A stretch of 64,000 bases of DNA, from NCBI RefSeq assembly GCF_042649125.1, contig NZ_JBHRYQ010000001.1, forward strand, positions 930,001-994,000, given 5' to 3'. A program made the position numbers and the translations under genes. Position 1 is the stretch's first letter. The number at the start of each line of letters is the position of its first letter. Shown piece after piece: positions 53,743 to 62,462 of the stretch. The notes under the pieces are model-generated. The model made no database searches. It saw only the letters and a program-made list of their open reading frames with translations, and was not told where the DNA came from. Source of the stretch: Leadbetterella lacunae (GTDB taxonomy: Bacteria > Bacteroidota > Bacteroidia > Cytophagales > Spirosomataceae).

Positions 53743-53766
53743 ATTCTAAAAAAATGTTTTTAGAAT
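53743..53766. terminator. AT-rich inverted repeat, possible terminator
   Basis: ATTCTAAAAA (53743-53752) pairs with TTTTTAGAAT (53757-53766) around AATG. The stem is weak and lies 15 bp before the wecA-like -7 element, so it could also be an operator. Confidence 0.4.
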
Positions 53767-53780
53767 TATCTAAATGAGCT

Positions 53781-53788
53781 TATATTTG
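53781..53788 (+). promoter_or_regulatory. TAnnTTTG -7 element for the wecA-like gene
   Basis: TATATTTG, 26 bp before the ATG at 53815. Confidence 0.55.
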
Positions 53789-53814
53789 ATAAATATATTA
53801 ATCTTCAAACACTT

Positions 53815-54999
53815 ATGAATTTAATATTCGAAAACCTGGTAGGAGAAAAAAGTATTCAAATTCTTATATCAATGGTTTTTGCACTTTTAGTTACTTGGAG
53901 ATCAATCCCTGTAATTATTAACATTTGCAACCTGAAAGGATTAATGGTGGACCCCATAAAGAGGTCTTCACACGAAACACCTACACCTACATTTGGTGGG
54001 GTAGCAATATTTGCAGGAACTTTGATTGGCTATATGATGTGGAACTTTTTTGATGAGGGCTTCCTCCTTCACAAAGTTTTCCTTGGTCTTATGGTTTTGT
54101 TTTTTCTTGGCATCAAAGATGATATGTTCGCTTTGGCCCCATTTAAAAAATTAGCATCTGAAGTTTTAGTTGCTGTACTTGTAGTAGTTGGGAGTGACCT
54201 TAGAATTACAAGCTTCTTTGGAATATTTGGTGTTCATGAATTACCATATTTGATAAGTATACTATTTACAATCTTCCTTTTTGTCGCATTAATCAACTCA
54301 TTTAATCTTATCGATGGTATCGATGGTTTATCTGGTGGTATCGGAATGATTGCAAGTGGAGGCTTTGGCCTTTGGTTTGCCATGAATGACCAATGGTCTC
54401 TTGCATGTCTAGGTTTATCTCTTTCAGCATCTTTGGTTGGTTTTTTAAGATATAATTTTTCACCCACCAATAAAATATTTATGGGTGATACTGGTTCTCT
54501 AATTGTCGGTTATATTATATCGGTTTTGGCAATTCAATTTGTACAATTCAATGTCTACAACCAAAACCCTAACTCAGTTTACAAAAACGCTCCAGTTATT
54601 GCAATTGTACTTCTGTCCGTGCCTATTTTTGATACACTAAGGGTTTTTGGCTTGCGTATATTAAAAGGAAAATCTCCATTTAAAGCAGACAGACTTCACT
54701 TACATCATCTTATGGTTGACAATGGCTTATCACATATTGGTACCTCAATAATTATGATTTGTACCACTGTTATACTTACCTCATTTACATATTTCCTTAG
54801 ATCCTATTTTACAAATACAGAACTTAGTTTTTCTTTAATATGCTTATTTTTAGTTTACCTAGGTGTTTCATATAATTTAGAGATTAGAAGACTAAAATAT
54901 CACAAGCAAAAAATTAACGAAAAAGAAACAAGTCCTTCTAATAACAATAACCAACAAAGACCTAAAATATCGTTTGAAGGAAGTATTAATCCGAACTAA
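53815..54999 (+). CDS. WecA/TagO-family undecaprenyl-phosphate sugar-1-phosphate transferase
   Basis: A 394-residue polytopic enzyme with about 10-11 membrane helices. Motifs: RSSHETPTPTFGGVAIF, the magnesium-binding Asp pair in FFLGIKDDMF, NSFNLIDGIDGLSGG, FMGDTGSLIVGY and the terminal His-rich RLHLHHLM. It links a sugar phosphate, usually GlcNAc-1-P, to undecaprenyl phosphate at the start of O-antigen or wall-polymer synthesis. A hydrophilic Asn/Gln-rich tail of ~30 residues follows the last helix. MraY is less likely given the HLHH motif. Confidence 0.92.
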   Translation: MNLIFENLVGEKSIQILISMVFALLVTWRSIPVIINICNLKGLMVDPIKRSSHETPTPTFGGVAIFAGTLIGYMMWNFFDEGFLLHKVFLGLMVLFFLGIKDDMFALAPFKKLASEVLVAVLVVVGSDLRITSFFGIFGVHELPYLISILFTIFLFVALINSFNLIDGIDGLSGGIGMIASGGFGLWFAMNDQWSLACLGLSLSASLVGFLRYNFSPTNKIFMGDTGSLIVGYIISVLAIQFVQFNVYNQNPNSVYKNAPVIAIVLLSVPIFDTLRVFGLRILKGKSPFKADRLHLHHLMVDNGLSHIGTSIIMICTTVILTSFTYFLRSYFTNTELSFSLICLFLVYLGVSYNLEIRRLKYHKQKINEKETSPSNNNNQQRPKISFEGSINPN

Positions 55000-55023
55000 A
55001 TACTATTTAGAATAGCAATAATC

Positions 55024-55057
55024 AAAAAAAGGACAATCTTACGATTATCCTTTTTTT
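55024..55057. terminator. Bidirectional terminator between the wecA-like gene and guaA
   Basis: An A7 run plus GGACAATC (55031-55038) pairs with GATTATCC (55043-55050) plus T7, with one C-A mismatch and loop TTAC. Confidence 0.85.
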
Positions 55058-55075
55058 ATGTCTGAAAATGAGGTT

Positions 55076-56605
55076 TTATTCCCACTCAATAGTTGCAGGT
55101 GGCTTTGAGCTGATGTCATAAACCACTCTATTTACACCTTTTACTTTGTTAATTATTCTGTTAGAAATTTCTCCTAAAAACTCATACGGTAAGTGTGCCC
55201 AGTCTGCTGTCATTCCATCAACACTGGTAACCGCCCTTAAAGCCACTACAGACTCATAAGTTCTTTCATCGCCCATAACTCCAACACTTTGTACAGGAAG
55301 CAACATGGCACCCGCTTGCCAAGTATCGTCATATAGACCATGTTCTTTTAAGCCATTGATAAAAATTGCATCTACTTCTTGTAGAATTGATACTTTCTCA
55401 GGCGTTACATCTCCCAAAATTCTGATTCCCAAACCTGGACCAGGGAATGGGTGTCTTGATAAAATGTTTTGGGGCATATCCAATGAAGCACCCACTATTC
55501 TAACACCGTCTTTAAATAATAATTTTAGCGGCTCTACAATTTTTAGCTTCATATAGTCAGGCAAACCACCCACATTGTGGTGCGACTTGATAGTCACAGA
55601 TGGTCCTTTTACCGAAACTGACTCAATAATATCAGGATAAATAGTACCTTGAGCTAACCATTTTACATCCTGAATTTTATGGGCCTCATCATCAAAAACC
55701 TCAATGAAAGTTTTCCCTATTGCCTTTCTCTTTAGTTCAGGATCGCTTAACCCTTTAAGAGCATCGTAAAAACGCTGCTTTGCGTTAACTCCAGTTACAT
55801 TAAGACCAAGACCTTTATAAGATTCCAAAACATCCTCAAACTCATCTTTTCTCAATAAACCATTATCAACAAAAATACAATACAAGTTTTTACCGATTGC
55901 CTTGTGAATCAACATTGCAGCTACTGATGAATCTACTCCACCCGATAGGCCCAAGACTACCTTATCATCACCTAATTGTGCTTTTAGCTCAGCTACACTA
56001 GATTCCACGAAAGATTCTGCAGTGTAAGTTTGCGAACATCCACAAATGCCAACCACAAAATTCTTAAGGATTTTAACTCCTTCGTCTGAGTGTGTTACCT
56101 CAGGGTGAAACTGAATAGCATGAGTAGGCTCGTTTTCAAATGAAAACCCAGCTACTTTTACTGAGCTTGTACTCGCCGTAATTTTGGAATTTGTAGGCAT
56201 TTGGGTGATGGTATCTCCGTGAGACATCCACACCTGAGAATTTAAAACCACATCTTTAAACAATGGATTTTCTTTGTCAAATTCAGCTAATTTAGCTCTA
56301 CCGTATTCCCTAGTATTGGAAGCTTTTACTTCACCACCGTTTTTGCTAGCTAATAACTGTGCTCCGTAACAAATACCTAAAACCGGAATTTTACCTCTAA
56401 AAGCCGACATATCAATGTTTGGTGAGTCTTCATCTCTTACAGAACACGGACTTCCTGACAAAATCACCCCTTTTATGTTTTCTCCTATTTCGGGTACATT
56501 GTGAAAAGGATGGATCTCACAATACACATTAAGTTCTCTCACTCTTCTCGCAATCAGTTGCGTATATTGTGATCCAAAATCTATAATTAGAATTTCTTCG
56601 GTCAT
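55076..56605 (-). CDS. guaA: GMP synthase (glutamine-hydrolysing)
   Basis: A 509-residue GuaA converting XMP to GMP. The N-terminal class I glutamine amidotransferase has Cys79 in GICYGAQL and the His/Glu pair in AIQFHPEVTHS. The ATP pyrophosphatase domain has the P-loop VVLGLSGGVDSSVAAML. The C-terminal dimerisation domain ends PPATIEWE. It lies 6 bp downstream of the namZ-like gene on the same strand, so it may be transcribed from that promoter. Confidence 0.97.
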   Translation of the reverse strand: MTEEILIIDFGSQYTQLIARRVRELNVYCEIHPFHNVPEIGENIKGVILSGSPCSVRDEDSPNIDMSAFRGKIPVLGICYGAQLLASKNGGEVKASNTREYGRAKLAEFDKENPLFKDVVLNSQVWMSHGDTITQMPTNSKITASTSSVKVAGFSFENEPTHAIQFHPEVTHSDEGVKILKNFVVGICGCSQTYTAESFVESSVAELKAQLGDDKVVLGLSGGVDSSVAAMLIHKAIGKNLYCIFVDNGLLRKDEFEDVLESYKGLGLNVTGVNAKQRFYDALKGLSDPELKRKAIGKTFIEVFDDEAHKIQDVKWLAQGTIYPDIIESVSVKGPSVTIKSHHNVGGLPDYMKLKIVEPLKLLFKDGVRIVGASLDMPQNILSRHPFPGPGLGIRILGDVTPEKVSILQEVDAIFINGLKEHGLYDDTWQAGAMLLPVQSVGVMGDERTYESVVALRAVTSVDGMTADWAHLPYEFLGEISNRIINKVKGVNRVVYDISSKPPATIEWE

Positions 56606-56611
56606 AATTTG

Positions 56612-57790
56612 TTATTCGTATAGTAAATATTTCTTTCTCGTTATTTTAAATTTCTCTAAATCTGCCTGCCATTTTTTCTCAATCTCATTTGCTGACAACC
56701 CAGCTTCTATATCTTTTATTACCCAATCGTTACCAATCAATAGGTTAAAAAACTTCTTGTTTGTAAAAAAAGTAGATTGATCCGTAAAATTATGATAAAA
56801 CTTACAAATAAACTCTAAACTAAATGGTTTTTGATAGGCATCTACTTGACTATAATCATCACCATAACACAATTTACCTTCATTAACGGGATTTTCGGCA
56901 CCCGGCATATCTTTAGGTGTAAACAAAAATTCTCCCAAATGTGAATCTGGCCCACCTAAAATTTGAAACTGCTTGTCGGTACCCCTTCCCACACTAATTT
57001 GAGTTGGCTCCATCAAACACAGACTCGGATACAGCAAAATAGAAGTATAGTTTGGGAGATTGGGCGAAGGTTTTATTGGTAAATCATAAGGGGTTTTGTG
57101 TTTGTAGTTCTTATTTTTAATAACAGTCAAGTCACAAATAAGCTCTTTTCCAAGATAACCTTCGCCGTTATAAAGCCCTGCAAGTTCACCAATAGTAAGG
57201 CCATAAACTACAGGAATAGGAGCAATGCCCACAAAAGAAGTATATGCCATGTCTAAAACTGGACCGGCCACATAATGTCCGTTGGGATTTGGGCGATCTA
57301 AGACTATAAGTTTGATTCCGTTCTCGGCACAAGCTTGTTGCACATAAAACAAAGTACTTATGTAGGTATAAAACCTGACTCCTACGTCTTGAATATCAAA
57401 AACTACCACATCAAGCCCTTTAAGTTGACTTTGAGTTGGTTTTTTATTTTTCCCATAAAGTGAGTAAATAGGAGCTCCCGTATTTTTATCTTTCGAATTA
57501 GAAATCAAATCTCCTGCACTTGCTTCGCCCCTAAAGCCATGCTCAGGAGCAAAAATAGCCTCTATATTTATCTTTTTATTGTGCAAAAAATCAACCAAAT
57601 GACCTTTTTTAGTCATAGAAGTATGATTAACCACCAAGCCCACTTTTTTATTTGATATCAAATCCAAATATTCGCTAAGGTTTTCGGCCCCAACAATTAC
57701 CTTTGTATCTGCATTCGGCTTTTCTTCAGTCAATCTTTTTGTAGAAAAACTACAAGAGACAAGTAGAAAGCCTAAAATTGCCAATTTCAT
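56612..57790 (-). CDS. namZ: NamZ-type exo-beta-N-acetylmuramidase (DUF1343) lipoprotein
   Basis: A 392-residue DUF1343 protein with lipoprotein signal MKLAILGFLLVSC (Cys13). Family blocks are VGLVVNHTSMTKKG, IFAPEHGFRGEASAG with the likely catalytic Glu, VVFDIQDVGVRFYTYIST and LDRPNPNGHYVAGP. NamZ from Bacillus and Tannerella removes MurNAc from peptidoglycan fragments, so this protein likely takes part in cell-wall recycling in the envelope. Its start codon abuts the divergent permease start with no bases between. guaA follows after 6 bp. Confidence 0.88.
   Translation of the reverse strand: MKLAILGFLLVSCSFSTKRLTEEKPNADTKVIVGAENLSEYLDLISNKKVGLVVNHTSMTKKGHLVDFLHNKKINIEAIFAPEHGFRGEASAGDLISNSKDKNTGAPIYSLYGKNKKPTQSQLKGLDVVVFDIQDVGVRFYTYISTLFYVQQACAENGIKLIVLDRPNPNGHYVAGPVLDMAYTSFVGIAPIPVVYGLTIGELAGLYNGEGYLGKELICDLTVIKNKNYKHKTPYDLPIKPSPNLPNYTSILLYPSLCLMEPTQISVGRGTDKQFQILGGPDSHLGEFLFTPKDMPGAENPVNEGKLCYGDDYSQVDAYQKPFSLEFICKFYHNFTDQSTFFTNKKFFNLLIGNDWVIKDIEAGLSANEIEKKWQADLEKFKITRKKYLLYE
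57699..57706 (+). promoter_or_regulatory. Possible TAnnTTTG -7 element for the permease, inside namZ
   Basis: TACCTTTG on the plus strand, 84 bp before the permease ATG and within namZ. It is the nearest exact -7 match, since the two genes leave no intergenic space. A single match by chance is possible. Confidence 0.35.
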
Positions 57791-59011
57791 ATGAATATAA
57801 CTTTTTTTTTAGCTGAAAAAATTAAGAACACCAAGAACCAAACATTCTCTTCACTAATAATCAAAATTGGAGTAGCAAGTATTGCTATTTCTATTTCTGT
57901 GCTACTTATTTCATTTTTTGTTTTGTTTGGGTTCAAAAATACCATAAAGCAAAAGCTCTTTGGTATTTCATCACACATTCAGATAAGCAAAATTACACTT
58001 AATCGTTCGTTTGAAGAAGCGAGCATGCCTAATAATTTGCCGTTTTTAAAAAAAATAGAGAATAACCCAGAAATTAAATCTATAAATAAGGTAGGGCAAA
58101 AATCTATAATCTTAAAATCAGAAGAAGAAATATCGGGAGTAGTGCTCAAAGGAGTTGATGAAAATTACGATTGGAGCGAATTTGAAACCAATATTATAGC
58201 TGGCAGAAAACTTAATCTCGATAAAGATGAGATAAAAAACGAGGTAATTATAAGTGAAAAAATCAAAAAAGATTTAAACCTAAAACTCAACGATGACCTT
58301 TTGGTATATTTTATTCAAGATCCACCTAGAGCTAGAAAACTAAAAATTGTGGGTATTTATGACACCAATGTAGAGGAACTTGACCAAGTTTATGTTTTGG
58401 GCGATTTGAAATTAATTCAAAAAATAAACGGCTGGAACGAAGGACAATACGGTCATTTGGAAGTTTTTATAAATGACTTAAGTAAATTGGACATTTTAAA
58501 AGAACAGCTTTTGGATCAGATTCCGGTAGAATTTCAAGTTTTGAAAATCACGGAAATATTACCGCAGTTTTTCGATTGGTTTAACCTCTTAGATCGAAAT
58601 ATTTTGATGGTTATCGTGCTTATTTTGGTGGTAGCTGCATTTAACATGATTTCTGTGTTACTGATTATGATTATGGAAAGAACACCTATGGTTGGTCTTT
58701 TAAAATCTATCGGAACTAGTAACCGTAAAATTCAAAACATATTCTTGATAAATGGCTCCAAAATAATCATTAGAGGCATGATATGGGGAAATATTATTGG
58801 TTTTGGACTTTGTTTTTTACAAGCCAAATTTCATTTTATAAAATTAGATGCCGCTAACTATTACATGAGCTTTGTGCCCATTGAATGGGATTTTAAAGTT
58901 GCGGTTTTAATCAATATCGGAATATTCATGGCCGTGCTTTTAGTATTGATTATTCCTACGTGGTTTATTCAAAAAATCAATCCTGTAAAGGCCTTAAAAT
59001 ACAAAGATTGA
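57791..59011 (+). CDS. LolC/LolE-type ABC transporter permease
   Basis: A 406-residue FtsX-family permease. It has one N-terminal membrane helix (~25-48), a long periplasmic MacB-type domain (~50-265), and three C-terminal helices (~275-305, ~320-345, ~370-395). Between these lie MIMERTPMVGLLKSIGTSN, the conserved coupling-helix region, and the end motif INPVKALKYKD. LolCDE-type systems extract lipoproteins from the inner membrane. No ATPase is adjacent; the matching LolD would be encoded elsewhere. The ATG directly abuts the divergent namZ start. Confidence 0.87.
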   Translation: MNITFFLAEKIKNTKNQTFSSLIIKIGVASIAISISVLLISFFVLFGFKNTIKQKLFGISSHIQISKITLNRSFEEASMPNNLPFLKKIENNPEIKSINKVGQKSIILKSEEEISGVVLKGVDENYDWSEFETNIIAGRKLNLDKDEIKNEVIISEKIKKDLNLKLNDDLLVYFIQDPPRARKLKIVGIYDTNVEELDQVYVLGDLKLIQKINGWNEGQYGHLEVFINDLSKLDILKEQLLDQIPVEFQVLKITEILPQFFDWFNLLDRNILMVIVLILVVAAFNMISVLLIMIMERTPMVGLLKSIGTSNRKIQNIFLINGSKIIIRGMIWGNIIGFGLCFLQAKFHFIKLDAANYYMSFVPIEWDFKVAVLINIGIFMAVLLVLIIPTWFIQKINPVKALKYKD

Positions 59012-59035
59012 CCTTATTTCTAAAGTCAATCTTTT
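59003..59035. terminator. Hairpin overlapping the permease stop codon
   Basis: AAAGATTGAC (59003-59012) pairs with GTCAATCTTT (59025-59034), followed by TTTT. The left arm includes the stop codon. Confidence 0.65.
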
Positions 59036-59058
59036 AAAACTAAACTTCTATAGTCTAA

Positions 59059-60054
59059 TTAATATCTGTCAACAGTCACTGCCGAAAGGCCGCTTTTTAT
59101 TTTGATGGTGATTTTGTTAGTAGCCGTATCAAAATTATCTGATTTATACCTTCCTGAGCTTTGTTTATCAAAACCATTAAAGTCTTTAGCGTTTAAGGCT
59201 CCATCAAGAACTATTTCACATGCACTTGACTTTGGTACTTTAATTTTGATTTTGGCAACGCCACTTTCTACATCAATAGCCGTTTCTTTTACAAGAGAAC
59301 CAACTTTAAGGTCGATCTCAGCGGCTCCAGTTTTTACTTCTAGATTTTTTACTTTGTAATCGCTTAAGTCAAAATCCAAGTTACCTGCACCTATTTTAAG
59401 TTCCAAGTCCCAAATTGGCTTCTTGTTTAGTTTTAAATAAACGTCATTCCCTTTTCCTTTGGCCATTTTAATACTCGAATTATTTTTAGAACGCATATTA
59501 AAATTGATCTCATGAACATCGTCTTTTACTTCATCTTCAAGTTTAAAACTATTTCCAAAAATCTTGGTATCAGCTTGGAAAACATGAGCAGCGTCAGCTT
59601 CGTCTAAGTGAAACTCAGCAGCACCACCACCTATTTCTAATCTTGCTTCTTTTACAGCTGAATTGTAATCAACCTGAAAATTCTGTTCGAAATTTCCACG
59701 ACTTGAAGAATCACTCGAGCTACTGTAGCTTTCGTCATCGTCAGAATCGTCATTCCATTCAAAATTCAAATCTTCATTTACATCATCTTTAAACTCATCA
59801 ATGGCTTTATTAGATGCATGATAAATACCCATCGGTATCGCAAACGCCACTAAAAGTGCAGTTGTAGGATTGTAAATCGTTTTTCTTTCATTAAAAAGAA
59901 CAGCCACCCCAGCCAAAATTATCATTACGGGCCAATATTTGGCAATTTCCCTCATCGAAAAGTCGATATCGAACCAATCGTTTGATACACCCAAAAATAT
60001 TATTCCAAGGACCACCAAAATGGCCCCACCAAAAACGTTACCTCTATTTCTCAT
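59059..60054 (-). CDS. LiaF-like envelope-stress membrane protein
   Basis: A 331-residue protein: two to three short N-terminal helices (GAILVVLGIIFLGV, YWPVMIILAGVAVLF, and one near 68-82), typical of the LiaI/LiaF transmembrane domain. A low-complexity acidic/serine linker follows (~105-120, DDSDDDESYSSSSDSSS), then a C-terminal beta-solenoid toastrack-like domain (~130-331, LEIGGGAAEFHL, KTGAAEIDLKVGS). LiaF and PspC proteins sense or modulate envelope stress. It is 19 bp downstream of the PspC gene on the same strand. No two-component partner is adjacent. Confidence 0.78.
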   Translation of the reverse strand: MRNRGNVFGGAILVVLGIIFLGVSNDWFDIDFSMREIAKYWPVMIILAGVAVLFNERKTIYNPTTALLVAFAIPMGIYHASNKAIDEFKDDVNEDLNFEWNDDSDDDESYSSSSDSSSRGNFEQNFQVDYNSAVKEARLEIGGGAAEFHLDEADAAHVFQADTKIFGNSFKLEDEVKDDVHEINFNMRSKNNSSIKMAKGKGNDVYLKLNKKPIWDLELKIGAGNLDFDLSDYKVKNLEVKTGAAEIDLKVGSLVKETAIDVESGVAKIKIKVPKSSACEIVLDGALNAKDFNGFDKQSSGRYKSDNFDTATNKITIKIKSGLSAVTVDRY

Positions 60055-60073
60055 AATTCTCTTTTATTAAAGA

Positions 60074-60562
60074 TTAATAATTGGTACCCGTTGGATTCTT
60101 CACATCCGAGTTACCTCCATTAAGATCATCGTCTTTATCTTTTATAATAATCCAAACACCCAAACCTATTAAAATCAAAGGCCAAAGGTTTTTCATATAA
60201 GAGAAAAGATTTATATCAAAAAACGTCTTAAAAGAGAAGATTGCTCCCAAAATGATAAGAATAAGTCCTCCTATCATATTTCCGTTTCTATTGTGGTTGC
60301 TCATATTATTAATTGGTTTAAAATTTTGATTTGCTGTTTGATATTCTGAATTTGAAAACTCTGTGACTAAAGAACTATAAGTTACGGGCAAAACAGCCCA
60401 TAAAATTAGATAAATAAAAAAAACAGGGATAGGAGTAAAAAATAATACAACACTTGCTATCCTTACCAGTGTTACATCTACATTTAAATATTGGGCAAAT
60501 CCACTACAAACACCCCCCAACATGCGATTTTCATCTTTGATTCGATACATTCTTTTATTCAT
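60074..60562 (-). CDS. PspC-domain membrane protein
   Basis: 162 residues from the ATG at 60562, giving MNKRMYRIKDENRMLGGVC, the normal PspC beginning. A longer start at 60622 is rejected because a -7 promoter element lies between. The PspC domain covers ~1-65 (GGVCSGFAQYLNVDVTLVRI, then FFIYLILWAVLPV). Two further short helices follow (MIGGLILIILGAIF, LWPLILIGLGVWIII), resembling LiaI/DUF5668. A probable envelope-stress protein acting with the LiaF-like protein downstream. Confidence 0.85.
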   Translation of the reverse strand: MNKRMYRIKDENRMLGGVCSGFAQYLNVDVTLVRIASVVLFFTPIPVFFIYLILWAVLPVTYSSLVTEFSNSEYQTANQNFKPINNMSNHNRNGNMIGGLILIILGAIFSFKTFFDINLFSYMKNLWPLILIGLGVWIIIKDKDDDLNGGNSDVKNPTGTNY

Positions 60563-60596
60563 TTTAATAATAGCTTTATTTTGATTCAAAACTATA

Positions 60597-60604
60597 TTAT
60601 TATG
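60597..60604 (-). promoter_or_regulatory. TAnnTTTG -7 element for the pspC-liaF unit
   Basis: The minus strand reads TAGTTTTG, 34 bp before the chosen PspC start at 60562. Confidence 0.55.
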
Positions 60605-60687
60605 AAGTACTATGTTATGCAAACTACATGAATGGAAATAAATGCGGATGAATACTTCGAATTTAAATGTTAAAAAATGTTAGATTA

Positions 60688-61239
60688 TCAATCATCTAAC
60701 TTTTCTAAACAATCCATAAGCTCATCGTAAGTGCTAAATCCGGGTCTAAGCTCTTTGCTGCCATAAAAAGCGAAACCAATTTCGGAATTAATGAAAGCGT
60801 CTAAATTGTCAAAATCATAACCAACCAATATATTAGGATGCAACTCCGGCAATTTTTCTATTTTTTGGTCCGAATACACAATTATGTTGTCTACTCCCGA
60901 GACCGACTTATCCGAAATTTCGGAGAGTTTAATTTCAAACATCTTTATATCTGCCTCTACTTGCGAAATCAGACCTTCTTGAAAATCTTGAAAAATAAAA
61001 CCATCGAGACTCTTCTCTTCTATAAGGTTTTGCACTTCTGCAGCATCTAGACTATCAAATAAACCTAAGATTTTTACACCACTTAACCAATTTCTTATTT
61101 CTTCAAAATGTTCTTTTTTAACAAAAGCCTCACTGTCAGGATTAAAATCAAATGAGATAAAATCCACCATCATTCCTGCACAATATCTCGCCTCAGACAA
61201 ATTTGTAATACTTTTTACTAGTACTTTTTTAGAAAGCAT
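60688..61239 (-). CDS. Degenerate TrpF-like beta/alpha-barrel protein
   Basis: 183 residues from the ATG at 61239 (MLSKKVLVKSITNLSEA); the ATG at 61275 adds 12 residues and is less likely. It resembles phosphoribosylanthranilate isomerase in layout: an N-terminal strand followed by an EA-containing helix, FISFDFNPDSEAFV matching the GFIF block, and GSKELRPGFSTYDEL matching the SGVE-PG-KD end. The TrpF Cys of KICG appears replaced (VKSIT), and the GGL phosphate loop is not clear. Tryptophan-pathway genes are absent nearby. A non-enzymatic or altered function is likely; the TrpF relation is moderately sure. Confidence 0.6.
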   Translation of the reverse strand: MLSKKVLVKSITNLSEARYCAGMMVDFISFDFNPDSEAFVKKEHFEEIRNWLSGVKILGLFDSLDAAEVQNLIEEKSLDGFIFQDFQEGLISQVEADIKMFEIKLSEISDKSVSGVDNIIVYSDQKIEKLPELHPNILVGYDFDNLDAFINSEIGFAFYGSKELRPGFSTYDELMDCLEKLDD

Positions 61240-61296
61240 AAATTCTTTTTTTTCGTAAAAATAACCAAGAACCAAAAGATAGTTACCATTGTTAGC

Positions 61297-61304
61297 TATT
61301 TTTG
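61297..61304 (+). promoter_or_regulatory. TAnnTTTG -7 element for mnmA
   Basis: TATTTTTG followed by TAAAAA, 51 bp before the mnmA ATG at 61356. Confidence 0.55.
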
Positions 61305-61355
61305 TAAAAATTTTTAAATATTAAACGAAGGGCCTTGAACCCTTGCAGTGACGAA

Positions 61356-62462
61356 ATGAGTAAAAAAGGAAGAGTTTTAGTAGCTATGAGCGGCGGTATA
61401 GACAGCTCACTTGCAGCGGTATTGCTACACGAAGAAGGATACGAAGTAATAGGTATGACCATGAAAACATGGGACTACGCCTCGTCAGGAGGAAATAAAA
61501 AAGAAACAGGCTGCTGCAGTCTAGACTCGATAAACGACGCTAGAAATATTGCGGTTGATTTAGGCTTCCCACATTATATATTAGATATCAGGTCAGAGTT
61601 TGGCGATTATGTGATCGATCACTTCACAGGAGAATACCTAGAAGGCCGAACCCCAAACCCATGTGTATTATGTAACACACACATCAAATGGGATGCACTT
61701 TTGAGGAGAGCAGATAACCTAGATTGTGATTTTATAGCAACAGGTCACTACGCCAAAATTAGAGAAGAAAACGGCAGACACATTATATCTAAAGGAAAAG
61801 ACACTACAAAAGACCAAAGCTATGTGCTTTGGGGAGTTTCCCAAGAGAGCCTTTCGAGGACTTTATTACCACTGGGGGATTTGACAAAGGCTGAAATCAG
61901 AGAAATGGCGGTAGAGCGAGGATTCTATGATTTAGTAAACAAATCTGAATCATACGAAATCTGTTTTGTACCCGATAATGATTACCGAGGTTTCCTAAAA
62001 AGAAGAGTGGATGGTCTTGAAGAAAGAGTAAAAGGCGGCAATTTTGTTCTTGAAAATGGTCAAATAGTTGGAAAACACGAAGGTTATCCTTTTTATACCA
62101 TTGGCCAGCGTAAAGGCTTGGGTATTGCTCTTGGCTATCCAGTTTTTGTTACAGAAATTAGAAAAGACACCAATGAGGTAATTTTAGGTACAGAAGCCTA
62201 CTTAATGAAAAACGCCATGCATGTAGGAAAACTTAATTTACAAAAATACGCGTCGATACCCGAAATGGGAATTTCGGCAGTAACCAAAGTTAGATACAAA
62301 GACCCCGGCACTTCATCTATGGTGAAGCAAATTGGGCCGGATAAAATTGAAATAATATTTGACGAGTCAGTTTCAGCCATCGCACCAGGGCAAGCATCGG
62401 TTTTCTATGAAGGAAACGATGTAATAGGAGGGGGCTGGATTTTGAAAAACTTTAATGTTTAA
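61356..62462 (+). CDS. mnmA: MnmA, tRNA-specific 2-thiouridylase
   Basis: 368 residues from the ATG at 61356, beginning MSKKGRVLVAMSGGIDSS with the PP-loop ATPase motif; an in-frame TTG at 61335 would add seven non-conserved residues. It has GMTMKTWDY, the catalytic Cys in NPCVLCNTHIKW, TGHYAKI, the second Cys in EICFVPDNDYRGFL, and the C-terminal beta-barrel (IGQRKGLGI, PGQASVFYEG). MnmA makes 2-thiouridine at tRNA position 34 using relayed sulfur. It converges with dnaB, and the two stop codons abut. Confidence 0.94.
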   Translation: MSKKGRVLVAMSGGIDSSLAAVLLHEEGYEVIGMTMKTWDYASSGGNKKETGCCSLDSINDARNIAVDLGFPHYILDIRSEFGDYVIDHFTGEYLEGRTPNPCVLCNTHIKWDALLRRADNLDCDFIATGHYAKIREENGRHIISKGKDTTKDQSYVLWGVSQESLSRTLLPLGDLTKAEIREMAVERGFYDLVNKSESYEICFVPDNDYRGFLKRRVDGLEERVKGGNFVLENGQIVGKHEGYPFYTIGQRKGLGIALGYPVFVTEIRKDTNEVILGTEAYLMKNAMHVGKLNLQKYASIPEMGISAVTKVRYKDPGTSSMVKQIGPDKIEIIFDESVSAIAPGQASVFYEGNDVIGGGWILKNFNV

